In this document: positions 30,563-44,397 of the stretch, in pieces
How positions within the stretch are numbered: the first letter of the stretch is position 1
How the letters are laid out: each line of letters opens with the position of its first letter
Assembly (NCBI RefSeq): GCF_037975245.1
Contig: NC_092578.1
Location: 4,096,001-4,160,000, forward strand
Reading direction: 5' to 3'
Length of the DNA stretch: 64,000 nucleotides
From: Apostichopus japonicus
Lineage: Eukaryota; Echinodermata; Holothuroidea; Aspidochirotida; Stichopodidae
Position numbers and translations under genes: made by a program
The notes under the pieces: model-generated
Told to the model about the DNA's origin: nothing
Databases searched by the model: none
Seen by the model: the letters and a program-made list of their open reading frames with translations, nothing else

Positions 30563-33500
30563 TAAAAGGAAAAACTAAAAACAAATGCTCACTAAAATAA
30601 ATTCACTCACGTCAGTCACAAGCACCTCCGTATCAAAAGTATGAAAAGTTGATCAAAAGTACAACCGAGTTCATTCGACGAGCTGATATTCTTCATAACT
30701 GGTGTTTGGAACGTAAACTACGATTATAGCACCACACGGCACTCATGTTACGTAAAGATATATACCGAATACTGTACCAACAGGAATTCCACATTTTTTA
30801 CCTATATGTATTCCCAGAATTTTAATCCATAACAAATTTATATAAGGGCGTGGAAAAGGAGAGGGGCGGTACTGGGTGGAACGGGGAAACGAAAAGAGGA
30901 AGGGGGAGATATCAGCTCAAAGGATTCTAATGAACTATTGGAAAGGGGATGGCGAGGAAGAGGTCATGGAATATGGAAAGGGGAATATGGATAGGAAAGG
31001 AAAAGGGGTAGAGGAAGGTGAAGTGAGAAGTACCCTGAAGAGCCATGAGTGTCAGCAACCTGTTTTGCTCCAACGCCCTCTACTTTATTGACCTTCGCAC
31101 TTTTATGTACCTGCACTCGTCCATCTTGAATCAGGAAGTAACGTTTTCACCGTTCACATACACATGAAGTAATATCAGCTAAGCTTGCCACTTGTCAGGA
31201 CCACCAAATAGTTTCCGGGCATCATCATGTCGCAGGACTTACTTTTAAGAGTATACTGTCAAAGATTTTAATTCCTCAGCTAATTGATGAAATATAGGCG
31301 ACTTATTGTCCAGAACACAACTTTGGTAAGATATCTGAACGGTTTTGCAGTAGCCTAGGCGAGAGCTAATGTAATGGGGGTCTGTTCATTGATTCATACG
31401 AATATGACTAACCTATCCTAACTTTAGCCTTAGGCTATTATCAAGTATCATATAGGCCTCGGCGTGATTCTAATCGTATATCATTGTGGTATTACGCAAG
31501 AGCTAATTTATTTGAGGGAAGACATACTCTTGTCTGGTGTTAAGAGATTGAAAATTGTACTGATGTCTGCGGTACCAGACAACAACATTTCGGCAATAGG
31601 GAATCACGTAACTAGGCGAAAGGAAGTCCTATAGTCTACTACTTCCTGTAGTAAGTATGCATACTGTTAGTTCTAATTGTTAAGTATTACCATAGTACTA
31701 ACTTAGGGTCCAGCATAGGCCCAGCAGTTATGGCTTAAAGTTACACTGCTTTTTTTAACAAACTTGTTATCAACATAAATAGGGTACCTAATGTTAGGCT
31801 GTGAAAGTGTCGTAATGAGAATTATAGTTTAAACCATATCCTAGTAGTAGTAGTACCCTAGGCTACCCTAGACTTAAACTAATACTATGACTCTTGTTAT
31901 AGCTGTAAACAAACAGGTGACTTCATGCAAGTTGAATATAATTTGAAAGGTAAACTCTGTGAATTTGGTGTGAAGTAGAGAAGAGTAACTATATAAGCCT
32001 ACCAATTAACCAAATTGCAAGTACCCATGTGTAATGTGATGGTCATGTTACAAAATTCGCTGTTAGGATATGCTTTTGGTTTTCCAACATTAAAAATGGT
32101 CTCAGACCATGGAACAACCTCATGTCAATTACTACTGTCAATTATGTCAATCATGCCAATTACACCAACATGTCAATTACCCGTGTGGAGCTAAGATATA
32201 CTAACAGTGAATTATGCATAGGCCCCTATTGCAAATTAATGGGGTACGCTTGTACACTCTAATAATCTGATATACCACAAAACATTCAACCTAAATCTCA
32301 GAGTACTGTGTGATTGAGGTAATAACTTGTTGCCAATCATGGCAACAGTTTTTGGCTTCAGCAGTGGCCATTTTTGCTGCACTGTAGATAGTTGTTTGAG
32401 TGAGCAAAATTTGTCACACTGCCTCCTACAGATCTCTTTGCCATATCTGCAGCTCTCATTTGAAATGGAAATTTTCCAAGTCCACCGTCACATTGAGAAA
32501 AGAGCTCAACATGTTTGTTAAATGGCTTAGAATTGAATGCGGGAGTGAACCAGATGTATGCTAGTCAAATGTTTTACCGCAAACTCAATTACGTAAAGTA
32601 TTTCTATTCGAAAGAGCTTCTACAGATAACTTTGCCGCTAGCTATTCTCGGTCAGACAATATTGATCGAAGCTTGACCTAATGTTAGCAAGAGAATGAGC
32701 TGCATGCTGGCTCCGTCCACCACCACCACCACCCCTCCCACTCTACCCACATCACCACCCTCCTACACACATACACTAACGTGTGCTTGCTTTGAGTTTT
32801 GGCTAGTGCCCTTCTTATAATCAGTATGTGAACAGTCTAGATATATTATACTAAAGTGGAGAATTAACAGGTCAGCTTAAAAGTCTCTAAATGTAAGAGA
32901 TATATAGATCAGCAAGAAGAGAAAACAGTTAAAGAATCAGTGACATTTCCTACTTTGAACTTCCATTTTGTTTAAAGGTTGTTGAGTGAACTCTTCTGTT
33001 GATAGGATATTTCTGGTCTGGCAACTGGCATTAAGTTATGTTCTTTGAATCGTTTTAAAACAACTTCAGTCACCATAGCTGCACTGAAATAAGGTACAGG
33101 CTGCAGCTCCCTCTGTCCTTAAGAAAATTTGTAAAATGCTGAGGTACACTCTTGTTTCGCTTGGTTGGGGACATTAAATGGTGTTCCTTGGAGCAGGAAT
33201 GCAAAGTTAGAAGATAATTACCCACCTTGCCTTGTTATCGAACATTAATTAACAAAAAAAATACAACATATCTTTATTCACCCATGATCATCATAATCAT
33301 AGATAGGGTTTTCAAATGCACTTCTATTTGGCCTATAAACTGTACTGAACTAAACTAAGTTAAACATGTAAACTAACAATTAAACTTAACTAAATTAAAC
33401 AAAGTATTGCTCAAAATAAAGGTATGTACATGTGATCAATCCAAGACAGATCTTTCCATACAATGTGAAGTTAAAAAGTAAGAACTAATTGATTTCATTA

Positions 33501-34670
33501 GTAGGTTGAATCTTGTTGCCATGACAGATCTCTTAACCTGTTACCGTAACTTGTTTCTCGTTTAAATTTGCGTAGCTCTTGCACTTTGTACTTATAACAA
33601 CTTACATACCTAGAGAAAGTTCCTCAAGTTGTCTGAAGAGGGATTATAACGATTACTGTATCCTCAAGTGCTAGTACTAGTGTGACATTTTTGGTTTACC
33701 TAGATATCAAAATTATCAAGTACTACAAAATAATAAATACGAAGAAAAGCTAATGACAGACATACCTTTACAAGTCTGTAACACTTGATGAAATCAACTT
33801 TCACAACAGACTTCCTACATTGAAAATGTAGACATGCTGCAGTTTCAATCTCCTTTCGTGTTGTCTTTGATGAAAAGTTGGTATATTACATTGATACTAA
33901 CTTCACAGAACTTTAAAAAATGGTGGGAAAGTCCAAAAAATTTAAGTTTTTAGATGTCAACATTTTCAGAATCTGATCATGAAATCTTCAAGGATTTTTG
34001 TGGAATTGGAGAAGTTAGTATATATAACATTGATACTAACTTCACAACACTACACAGGAGTGGGATGTTTGACTCGTCCACATGTGTTTAAAAAATTGGT
34101 GGAAAAGTCCAAAAAATTTAAGTTTTTAGATGTCAACATTTTCAGAATCTGATCATGGAACCTTCAAGGATTTTGTTGGAATTCTTTTTGTTTGAGCGAC
34201 GTTATTATTATCTCCTTTTAACAAAGAGCGGCATAGTAAGTTTGGTGATTTAGTGCCCCCCCCCCAAAAAAAAAAAATTGCATCGACTTAAGAAGATGCT
34301 GTAGGAGCCTGTAGTTGTTGTCACTCTTAGTGTAATTGCCAAGAAAGATTTGGTTTAGTGGATCATACTGTACTAACAGTCAATAGGATGGTATGTAGGA
34401 TATTTACTGTACAGCAGGCCTAGTTCAAGGATGTACCTGTACAGCAACCATGCTGCCTGTGTTACTGTATAGATATGTGAGTCATATTTGTGATCAGGAA
34501 ATGAACTGTCAGTTTTACCTACTACTGGTAAACTAGGTTTTACATCCTATTGTGTCTATTGCCAATAAAGGTTATTAGGCATTCAAATGAAAATATGTTA
34601 ATCTTTTCTAGTTTAACTACTGACTCTGACTGTACTTCCTTTAATAGTGTATATTCATAATTAATACATG
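30563..34670. other. Gene-poor AT-rich stretch
   Basis: No exon, repeat family or RNA gene could be supported, except the local duplication at 33889-34185. The short ORFs have no domain or splice support. Confidence 0.4.
33889..34185. repeat. Local direct duplication (about 120 bp)
   Basis: Copies at 33889-34003 and 34028-34185 share TTGATACTAACTTCACA and AGTCCAAAAAATTTAAGTTT. They share ATGTCAACATTTTCAGAATC too. The second copy has about 40 extra bases. Confidence 0.88.
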
Positions 34671-34860
34671 TATGTGTGTATGTATGTATGCGTGTATGTA
34701 TGTGTGTATTTATGTATGTATGTTAGTACGAATATATGTTTATGTATACATGTACATATATATGTGTGTATATAAGTTTATGTATGTGTGTTGTATGTGC
34801 ATCTAGGTATGTGTCTGTGCATGTGTGCGTGTACAGATGTGTGTAATGTACCATACATTT
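34670..34860. repeat. Degenerate (TATG/TGTA)n microsatellite
   Basis: About 190 bp of imperfect TGTATGTATG-type repeats with ACATATATATG interruptions. Confidence 0.85.
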
Positions 34861-34992
34861 GCATACATACAGTATGCTTCTTGCTCTGAATATACAAACT
34901 ACTCATTTACATGTAAAGTTATGCAGAACAGCTCCTCTTAATTAGCAGTCTAGGCTAGTACTAAAGACACCAATCTCCATGTTGAATGGTAC

Positions 34993-35858
34993 ATACATAG
35001 TAGGGATGCACCGGATATCCGGTCCGGCCGGACTATCCGGCCGGATAGTGAGCAATTATCCGGTTCCGGTTCCGGCCGGATATTTTTCAAAATCCGGCCG
35101 GATCTTTTTCAAAATCTGGCCTGAATTATTCCTTAAAAAGGTGTTGGTATTAACTTAAATCAATGTAAACTATTTCCAAAAATTGATAAAAACATTCAAA
35201 GTAAGGAAAAATTAGGTTTAACATGTTTAATTTAATTTTCTCAATGGTCTGACCCACTGTTTCTAAAGATCAACCAAAGTAATACAACGACTGTAATAAT
35301 ATGAGGCTATATACAACAAATTCAGTTTGCTTTGAAATCCATTCTTGCAGCCTTCATCAGTTTAATATTGTGCAGTTAAAATAGACCATTCATATACTTA
35401 TCAGTCAAAATACTGTTCCATTGAATCTTTACTTTCCCATTATTGTTGGCATTCATGTTTTCTCTGAATTTTTATGTGTGAAACAATCTCTTATATGGTT
35501 TAATACGTCTGAACTTCATAGGTAGTGTGCAGTATTTTTCCAACAAACAAATTTAAATACTGTATCAAGCTTGTCAACAATTATATTGTAGTTATTTTAT
35601 TAAAAAATGTAGATTACACCAATTCAAGTCATATTTAATCTCATAAATGGGGTCTTAATTTTGCCTTCTTTGTAATATGCGTATACCTCACCTAAGATTT
35701 GCTCCTTGTTTCATACTTCTACTTCTAATTAATGATTTTCTTTTGTGTAATGAAAAAATCCGGTTCCGGCCAGATTTTATCCGGCCGGATTTCATGTACT
35801 ATCCGGCAAAATCCGGCTGGATCAAAAAATTTGGATCCGGTGCATCCCTAATACATAG
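34993..35858. mobile_element. 850-bp hAT-like non-autonomous transposon with 8-bp target duplication
   Basis: ATACATAG at 34993-35000 and 35851-35858 flanks 35001-35850. The ends are TAGGGATGCACCGGAT and ATCCGGTGCATCCCTA, perfectly inverted over 16 bp. Both subterminal regions carry repeated CCGGCCGGAT-like motifs, candidate transposase binding sites. The AT-rich middle has no transposase ORF. Confidence 0.9.
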
Positions 35859-38800
35859 TGTATCATTGAATTGTACATACATTTATGCTTTTGTGTGAAA
35901 ACTATTTATTGAGCAAGCCAATAAGTCAACATAATTTAAATTATTAAAATCTAAAAAAATCAATTCTAGAAATGTGGACAGGTCTTTTCGTTCGACTTAC
36001 AGAAAATAAATATCACCGTTTTCAAAAGATCATGTACAGATTAATTCAAGTATCTAACTGTGTAGTTCACCAAAATGCAGGTCTTTGGCACAGTTTGGAC
36101 ATCCCTTCCCAGAGTAACAGAACTATAATAAGTATTATACTTATACATATAACATGTTTAGGTAATCTGCTAATTCTGGTTGGACTTCAGTCCCCAATGA
36201 TGGAAGCCCTTAAGAACCATCTAGCTTGTAACTCCACAAGTGGAAGCCGTTTGGGCAGTAACCCTGACCTGTAGTGTGTTTCCTGTGATTTGTGTCATGT
36301 TGGCTGACTGTGCTAATGGTGCCATTTGGTGATACTAATCTGTAGTGTATTGTATACATACAGTAGCAATGCCTACCGCTGCATAAACCTACTGTATCTA
36401 ACAGTAATGACAGGATATTATTCATTGGACTGCATTCTAAACTACTTATCGTTACTAGGGAATCAAGTCGCTAATTATCAATGTTTACATTACAATATAT
36501 ATATACGGCTTTCAGAATGTCTGGAAGATTACCAGCACTGGGTAAAATATAGTATTTTTGAGAGTTGCAGAACTTTGTGAAGTTTTGGAATGCCATGGTT
36601 AGAAATGCTAGCATGTTGTCTATGCTTTTCTTTTCTTTTCTTTTTAAACAATTTTTACTAGTATCCAAATCACTGGCTTGAATGTCGAAACATTTCATAT
36701 CTCTCTTGAAATGAAGAAATTTTCCCAAACGTAAAAGTAGCTCTAGATATATTTAATTTCTCACTATATTCACTAAAGGTTTACTTTATAGGCAACATTC
36801 AGAACTAGATTTTTCCCCTCTTGTTTGTCCCTTATGCCACCAGTTTTTGTCTTTTGTTTTTGTTAGTTAGTCGCAGTAATTATTTGCAAAGGTTAGGCTA
36901 GCACCATTATCTCTGTAACATGAATGTTCCTTAGATGAAGACTGCAGTAAGTGTTGATTTTTTTTTTTTTTTTTTTAACTATCAATAGGATTTTCATGAT
37001 CTTTTAAGCATCTTTTGTGATGATGCATGTTTTGTTCTTGAAAGGACATTCAGCCGTTTGAAATAATGCTGGATTCTTTAGATGTATAAATGACATTTAA
37101 TGGACGTGAATGCTTACCATCATTGTTAATTTTAATAGGTTTGTGTTGGCCTCCATTAATACTGTCTTCCTTTAGTCTTCTTTTCAACTGTCAGACCTAC
37201 CCTCCCCTGCCCTCCCCCTCCCACTCCCCAAGAAAAATGTTTTGCTATTCTGCTTTTTTTCAATTGATTGATTGTTGCTGACAAAGTTCATAATTATGAC
37301 TTAAACGATAAGGAACTGAGATGTAAATTGTCTTCAACATTTCCTCATTCTTAGGTCATTAGGTCAAACTATTTAGTCCTTAATAAGTAGTACAATTTAG
37401 TTGGCTCCCCTGTTCATCAGTCTGATGCCTAGCAATACAGCGCTTACGACATGTTCACACTTACTAGGTTGCAGCCCTATTAAAGTGAACCAGGAACAAG
37501 TCGTAGAGTGATGGTGCTAGATTTTTTGTTGTTTTTGTTGTGTCACCATTGTTAACTTTGCTCTCACTTTGTCTCCAGTTAACATACATGCACAGGTCTA
37601 ACCTACAGTATCCAACCTGTAATAGTTGGTAGTCCATATATTAGTTCTGAGCCTCCTATGAACCCACTTCCACATCACCATCCCTCTTTAATACACTTTC
37701 CATTGCAAATCTACAATTCTGGACACTTGTCTTCAAAATGTTACTTACAACTTAGGTACTGTTGTCAACCATAAGAAGCTGAAGGGGAGGGGGGGGGGGG
37801 AAGAGGGGCTGGATAACACATATGGGCAATTGTGCTTCCATAGTTTCACATAGTTGGCACTGCAGGTGTTTTAAAGACAATCCCAAGTTGTTTGATAATG
37901 ATGCGTCCTAGCTGAGCAGGAGTTTGTAGGCTGCTGCAGAACTTTCTTATTGACACAGTGCCTTCACAAGCTACATACAGACACACAGACAGACAGACAC
38001 AGTGACAGGATAGCAAATAACAGATGTAAATAACATGTAAGTTTGAGTGACTTTCATTCACTCTAGATATCTGACTGGGGGGATATTCCTCAGCGATACT
38101 TTTATACATTTCATTTTCATTTATTTTTCCATTTTCTCACAATGTTTATATAATAATAGGACTGTGAAGACAATACCATGCAAAGAAAATAATAAGTAGT
38201 AATTCAAATAAAAGAAAAATAATGGAAATTACGGAGAGAAAATGGTGGAAGGGCTTGGAAGCCGTAGCTTGTACAAGAAGCCCACCAAGAATAAAGGTAA
38301 CAAGTATAAAGTATATGGACATGATAATAAAGCCCCTTACATTTGATACTCTGACAGTCGGAATCCGTAGAAAAAAATCATTCTTGGGTGTGTCACATGA
38401 CTTATAGTACTTAGGGACCTTTTGTTTCCCTCGAAAATGAAAATAGAAATCAGAAATGAAAACAGCATTTTCTTTTGGTTAAAGGAAGTAGTAGATATGC
38501 TTCTATGGTGAATTTGTATATTAGATTTTGACGACCTTGCACCCGAACATCATCATAATTTTTTTTGATTTTCAATATCGACAATAAATGCAGTACTTAC
38601 GATACTGTTTTCCGCTTATTCATTTCTCTTTAATTTTCAAATTTTTTAAACAGTCAATTGCTTTTTTTTTGGCATTTTTAATGGGAGCTGCCTGTACGAC
38701 ACATGGCTCGATAATTTGAGACCAAGCCACTTTGAATACTCAGGTCATGTCCTTTTTATCATCTCTGAGTCCACGAGACGATTTGGTTATAGATTAACTT

Positions 38801-41040
38801 CTCTTGTTCATAAATTTCTTCAGCAGACTAAAACGTTGAGTTTGAAAGTACAACGTTTATTAATCAGTTACTGTGTTATTGTGTGTCTACAGTGAAATTA
38901 TCTATAGCACAGACATGTACAGAACTGTACTGAAGTTTCCAAGCCCAAAAAAAAAAAAAAAATTAATTTGGGCAGAGAAAAATTATTATATGGAAATGTT
39001 TTAATCATCACGTAATATGATAGCGTCCCAGAATTCATATTTAGGTTATGGTTTATAGGGTTCCCTGCCACATTTTTTTCTCTTTCACAACTACCATAAA
39101 AGTCTCATTTTTGGACTCTGGCTACCGTATAACTTTAAATACACTATAGTGTGTCGGCTAGTTTGCACTGCTCCAGAAGATGCCGAAAAACCAATGCAGC
39201 TCTAGGTAATTTCCATGGAGTTTGTTTCTTTGTTTGTTGTTTCTTAAACCTGTCTTTTGTGGCCGAAATCCTGCCTGCAGATCATATCAGCCGACAATCT
39301 TCCACCAAATGGAAGTCTGCTTAGGTCCTCAGCAGACCATTAGCTGGTCTAAGGTTTTCTCACCCTACCAGCATACATTTGCTCTCGGTATAAGTATTGC
39401 GAGATTTGCTTTATTCCATATAGCTCTTCTTCTTCTGCTACTGACCAATGTTTTTCTCTTGGGTCCTGGTAGGAACTTAGTTGGCCGATGATGACATCAT
39501 GCTCAGAGTAACAGTTCTTAACCGATATGAATCAAAACAATCTCCTTTCCTGCGTGTCAAGTGTGAATGTTGCTATAGGTAAAGTTGACAGAAGGGACTG
39601 ACTGCCAAAACTTAGAGTTATGTTGATTTTACTTAAAATTAAAAGGCAGACCTTGTAACAGTTGAAAGAAGGCTTGCCAAGTCACTGTCGTCATTCTCCC
39701 TATTATGCCCGGTCTGTATAGACAGTCCCAACGTCCTCCTTGCGCCTGCATGGACAGTACACAGAAAGTTTAGTCCTCTAATACATGGCGTGTGTACAGG
39801 AAGAGAACCCAGGTGATTCAAGCAGTGTAGATAGGTTGTACTCAATTACTCAGTAGACCATAGCATCGCACAAACAAACAGTAGCAACAACTACGTATAC
39901 ATACTAGTAGACGTATTGTCGAAGAAGTCGTCACCTTCAAAATGGACAAAAAAGTTTATCAAACTTTTGTTGAGCATAAATTTGTGTGCGGAGAGTCAGG
40001 GATTGAAGTCGATGATGAAAGTACTGAAATCTGATAAATGGGACGTTGTCTGTATATCACAGAAGATGTTTGTTGCTATTGGAAAAAAAAATTTTAACAA
40101 TTTTTTTTTCAACAATTTTTTTCCCCAACATTTTTGAGTAAATACTAAACTCTGGCTATAAGTAACGTTGTGAAGAAATTGGTGATTATATTCTTATTTG
40201 ATCGAATTGAAATCTTAATTTGAGCAACGCATTGATCATAGTTTTGAACTGCATCGTCAAGGAAATGCTGACCAAACAAATAAAGCCTCATAATTTCCCA
40301 TCTCTTCCTGTGATGAACTCGAAATGACTGTTGTTGAAAGGGAAACCAAAACCGAGCCTGGATCAAGCCGTGCCTGAGATCTCATCTAACTGAAAGTACA
40401 GTGCACGTATTAATGGCAAAGGTATTGCCCCCTAAGTCGATGTATACAATGTGTGTTTTGTTCAACTTGATATACTATATGCAACAACTGAAGTATCAAC
40501 TGTTTTAACAATTAAAAAACGTAGAAGTGAAGCAATTCAGTAAACAGGGAAGTGTGACATGATGAAAGAACTGTTTGCCAGTCTTGAGTATAGCGCAGTG
40601 ATTTCAATCAGTTGCCTTCTCTTACTGTAGTTCATCGTAAATCAGTTAGGAAAGCTCATTTGAAGCCCTGTATCCTTTATTATGTGTCAAACCGTCTCTT
40701 TTTCCATGATCGTTCAGAGATGTACGAGGCAGGGGGGTGTATTAAATTATCGTAGCCATTCCTGCTACAGATGAGAGTATACTATACCTCGGCCACCAAC
40801 ATGTGACTACTTTCTTAAGTACTGAGGAATGAGGTATACATAGGCACCACATTATTCTTATTTGCAGTAACAACCATGTTGAATGGAGTTGTTTTGAATC
40901 TCCCATTTCCAATCTTCCAAAGTCAAACACAGCAAACCCAGGGGGGATGACTTCACTCCATAACAACACTGCACACGTCACTACTGTACATAGTACATAC
41001 TGCACAGTAATGATGATGAATGAGACAAGAAAATGTTGTT
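35859..41040. other. Gene-poor stretch
   Basis: No gene is supported. Two weak plus-strand exon candidates (36191-36274 and about 39914-40037) are discussed under findings. T-, A- and G-runs at 36960, 38950 and 37783 are simple repeats. Confidence 0.4.
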
Positions 41041-41044
41041 CTTG

Positions 41045-41118
41045 GTGAGGGTTTGAATGAGGAACCTAGAGGGAGGTGGTTGTGGAGCAGACCCTCTAGT
41101 GGCTACACCACACTGTCA
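41045..41118 (-). repeat. Degenerate tRNA-like SINE fragment
   Basis: On the minus strand it reads TGGTGTAGCCACTAGAGGG (A-box-like) and, about 40 nt later, CATTCAAACCC (degenerate B box). Not a tRNA gene. Confidence 0.3.
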
Positions 41119-41540
41119 CTTTTGTTGTCAATCTTGACATGGGATACTGCAATTTGTCTTTGGCAACTAGATTGAGATTTAACTAAAAATGGACACTATT
41201 GCAAAAAAATGGCAGTTATTCCGTATAGTTCAACTTTTTGCAAAACCAAATCATAGACTGTCAGAGAAAATCATTTAGTGTTCTAACATTCTGCTTAGTA
41301 CATCAGAGGTTTCAAAAATTTGATTTGATTGAAATAAAATATTTGGGTCACAAAGAGAAGTAAAATACTGTTCAATGTTCTGTTTACTAATCTGTCTATA
41401 GAGAGAAGTTTTGCAATAAATTTGCATTCATAGAAATTCTAGGTTAACCTCAGTCTGTTTAATAGTCTCCTACTCGAATTGATGGCCTGTATCACATTCT
41501 CTGGGATTTTAAATTTATCCAGTATGGCATCACAAAATGC

Positions 41541-41666
41541 TTTGCAGAATGGTCAAATTGCTATGCAGAATGGTCAAATTGCTATGCAAAATGGTCAAAC
41601 TGCTATGCAAAATGGTCAAACTGCTATGCAAAATGGTCAAACTGCTATGCAGAATGGTCAAATTGC
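41541..41666 (+). repeat. 21-bp tandem repeat, six units, in an open frame
   Basis: Six units alternate CAGAATGGTCAAATTGC and CAAAATGGTCAAACTGC forms. Because 21 is a multiple of 3, it reads as AMQNGQ(I/T) heptads inside a 66-codon ORF (41479-41679). No homology or splice evidence that it is translated. Confidence 0.9.
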
Positions 41667-42002
41667 TATACAAGTCTAAGGATATCTGTAGCAGGTGTTT
41701 TCGTACTGTATTTTTTACACAGTAACCATTAGTATGTTATTAGAGACACTAAACTTATTGCCTTGATACTTTCAGTTGACTATAATGTTGTACTTACATT
41801 GTTGTAGTAATGTTGTCATATAATGTTGTAATCTAATGTAATATATATTGTGGTAATATAATGTTGTACTGACATCAAAGTCCACTGGATATTAAACTTA
41901 GTGTGTACGTGATCTAGCATAGCGTAATTACTCCAATGAAGTACCATCTTGACATTTAATCAATGATGATAAATGCAGTTAGTTTTATGATGCTTAAAGC
42001 AT

Positions 42003-42254
42003 ACACAAATGTGGGAGAAGCCCACGAGGGTTTATGGCATCAGGTGGCTTCCAATTCAACGTTGTAACTCAAATTTGGAATCTTTTCGAATTTATAGAAA
42101 GACATTTCAGGTGGGAATACCATACTGTAGATTGCTCTTGGGATGAAAAACCCTCTTTACTATGACCCGGCTGGGGATCGAACCCCGAACCTCCGATTGC
42201 TAAGCCTCATTGCTTCAAATGTCACTGCCCTTATTCACTCGGCCACAGCACTGG
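42003..42254 (-). mobile_element. tRNA-derived SINE
   Basis: On the minus strand, a head with A box (TGGCCGAGTGAATAAGG, near 42229-42245) and B box (GGTTCGGGGTTCGATCCC, near 42173-42190). Spacing and extra arm resemble a Ser/Leu-type tRNA. A body follows for about 170 bp, ending near AAACCCTCGTGGGCTTCTCC. There is no good acceptor stem, so SINE rather than tRNA. Confidence 0.7.
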
Positions 42255-42259
42255 TATTT

Positions 42260-44390
42260 TGGATTATAAGTGCAGTCTTGGAGTGGGAGGCTTAAATCAG
42301 GACTTGTCAATCAATGTGGAGAAGTATTCTGATTCCAACTACAATTTGATATTCAAATGGATTTGAGATTTGAGGTCCGAGGGGGAAGTAGTAGGTATAA
42401 TATGGGGGTCATTGGGGGTGTAGTGTAGAAAGTGACCAATGTAGTGGACTACATCGTTATGAATGTGAATTTGTTGATTGGGAGACAGGAAGGACCATAA
42501 CCAGTTTTGTGGTTCACTAGCACATTAAATATTGTTGTTCAGTGTACTTTGCATTGGTATAATATTTATGATATATGGTAAATAGAACTATTTAATAGCT
42601 GTCGATGAAAGATACAGTCTTATATATACAACAGCAGAATCTCATTTATAAACTCCATCATAAGAGGATTCTCTCCATGCAGTAGCACTTTTGAACTCCA
42701 CTGAACTGGGACTCTTATCTATGACCTCACAAACTTCTAACTTCCCATCTATGTGAATTTGTGGACCTTACTGTATATTATGCATGTACATTCATGTAAT
42801 AATTGATTGCAGTGAATTAACCTCAGTATGTCATACTGTCCTTGATGTACTAAACATTATAGCTCAAGTAGTGAGGGGTTGGGATGGGGTTACTCGTAAG
42901 CTAACCCCTCTCCCAACGGCCCAACCGACGAAAGAGTTAAATCATTTCATTTTTTTCTGGCATATAATCTCCAATAGTTTTTGTTTGATTAGATATTGGC
43001 GCCTACTCAAGAAAACATTTATCCTCTTTGGCATGATGTAAAGTATATGTTTCCGGCAAAATGGTCTGAGTGATTTTCATGCATTAAGCGTCCAACTTTG
43101 GGACAGTCTTGATAATCTTGTTACAGCCAGAGTAAATATCCAAGTAGGTTACAAGACTTTAGTACTTAAAAAGTGTAAAACCTTTGTATGGATTAGCAAA
43201 CCTGTATTGCTCTGGCTGTTGTGTTTGGATATATTTGCTTTGCTGCATTAAATTCCCTGCCCCCCCCAAAAAAAATCCATTATAAAACAAAAAATGTGTA
43301 ACTGATTAACAGTACATAACAATGTGGTCTCCAAAACCATCACAACTTGTGAGGATAATTAAGTTGGAATAATTTTGTGTGTAGAGGAACATTGATGTTT
43401 ATTTAGTGGAAATTTATTTAGGCCATATTCACTAATTTAACAAAAATAAGAAACTAGAAACCTACTGGCCATTGCAGGGCATTTCCAGCATATTTGGTGG
43501 TTGGGTAGAGGGTTGAGGAGGGGGGGGGTGGGTGGGGAGGGGACTTACACATCAGTTTAAAGTTCTGCTTATTGTTACATAGCAACTGACAATAGATGCT
43601 GGTCAATATTAACACAAACAAATAAAACATGAATTTTGTGTTCATGTTCTATTAATTGATTGGACATTGATACACTTTCAGCTGCAATTAGGACTAAATA
43701 AGGTTGTTTTCTCTTCTTTGTTTTTTACACAGTCAATATTATTTCTCTAAAAAGATCGGGCTGCTAAAAGCATACGAGTGCCAACATAGATAATGACAAT
43801 GTGTATACTGTGTGTGTAGAGTGTGTGTTATAGTGTAGGTATGTATATATAAGTGCCAAACCGATTTCAAGTGCCAGAAATTTATTGACACTAGATAAAA
43901 GTACTAAAGGAGGAAACTTGATATGGTTAACTGCAATCCAAACACAACAAAAGACTAGAGTTTTTAAGTTATCATAAACCATTCCATTATTTTGATAGGT
44001 AATCATGATGATTAGTAATACGTATATATCATTTCTTGATTCATTTAATTTGAAGTTAAAACTTCCTGTTTCTTGGAGGATTATTGGATCGGTTTGGTCT
44101 TAATATGCTTCACGACTCTCAGTAAGCTGTAAAACACTATCAGGTAATGGCAGTACAAATTGCATTGTAATTGTTTATGCACATGTGTTCATATGATATA
44201 TGCTGCAAAAATGTCTACCTTGACTTAATGATTGATTGTCAGCTTCAGTGTGAATGTATTCCAGACATTCTGTTGAACTTGCAGTGTTCAATGACATCCT
44301 AATTTCAAGCCTGCTGCCATTAAAGGAGAAGTATACTGCCAAAAATGTTAAGGGTTTACCAGGGGTGTGTACATGTATATTATACAGTGT
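42260..44390. other. Gene-poor stretch before the satellite
   Basis: AT-rich with short G-runs (43517-43541). No exon or repeat family is recognised. Confidence 0.4.
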
Positions 44391-44397
44391 GTAAATA

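Noticed and set aside
42170..42254. Possible tRNA-Ser/Leu gene
   Set aside because: Good A and B boxes but no paired acceptor stem, and a non-tRNA body follows; a SINE fits better.
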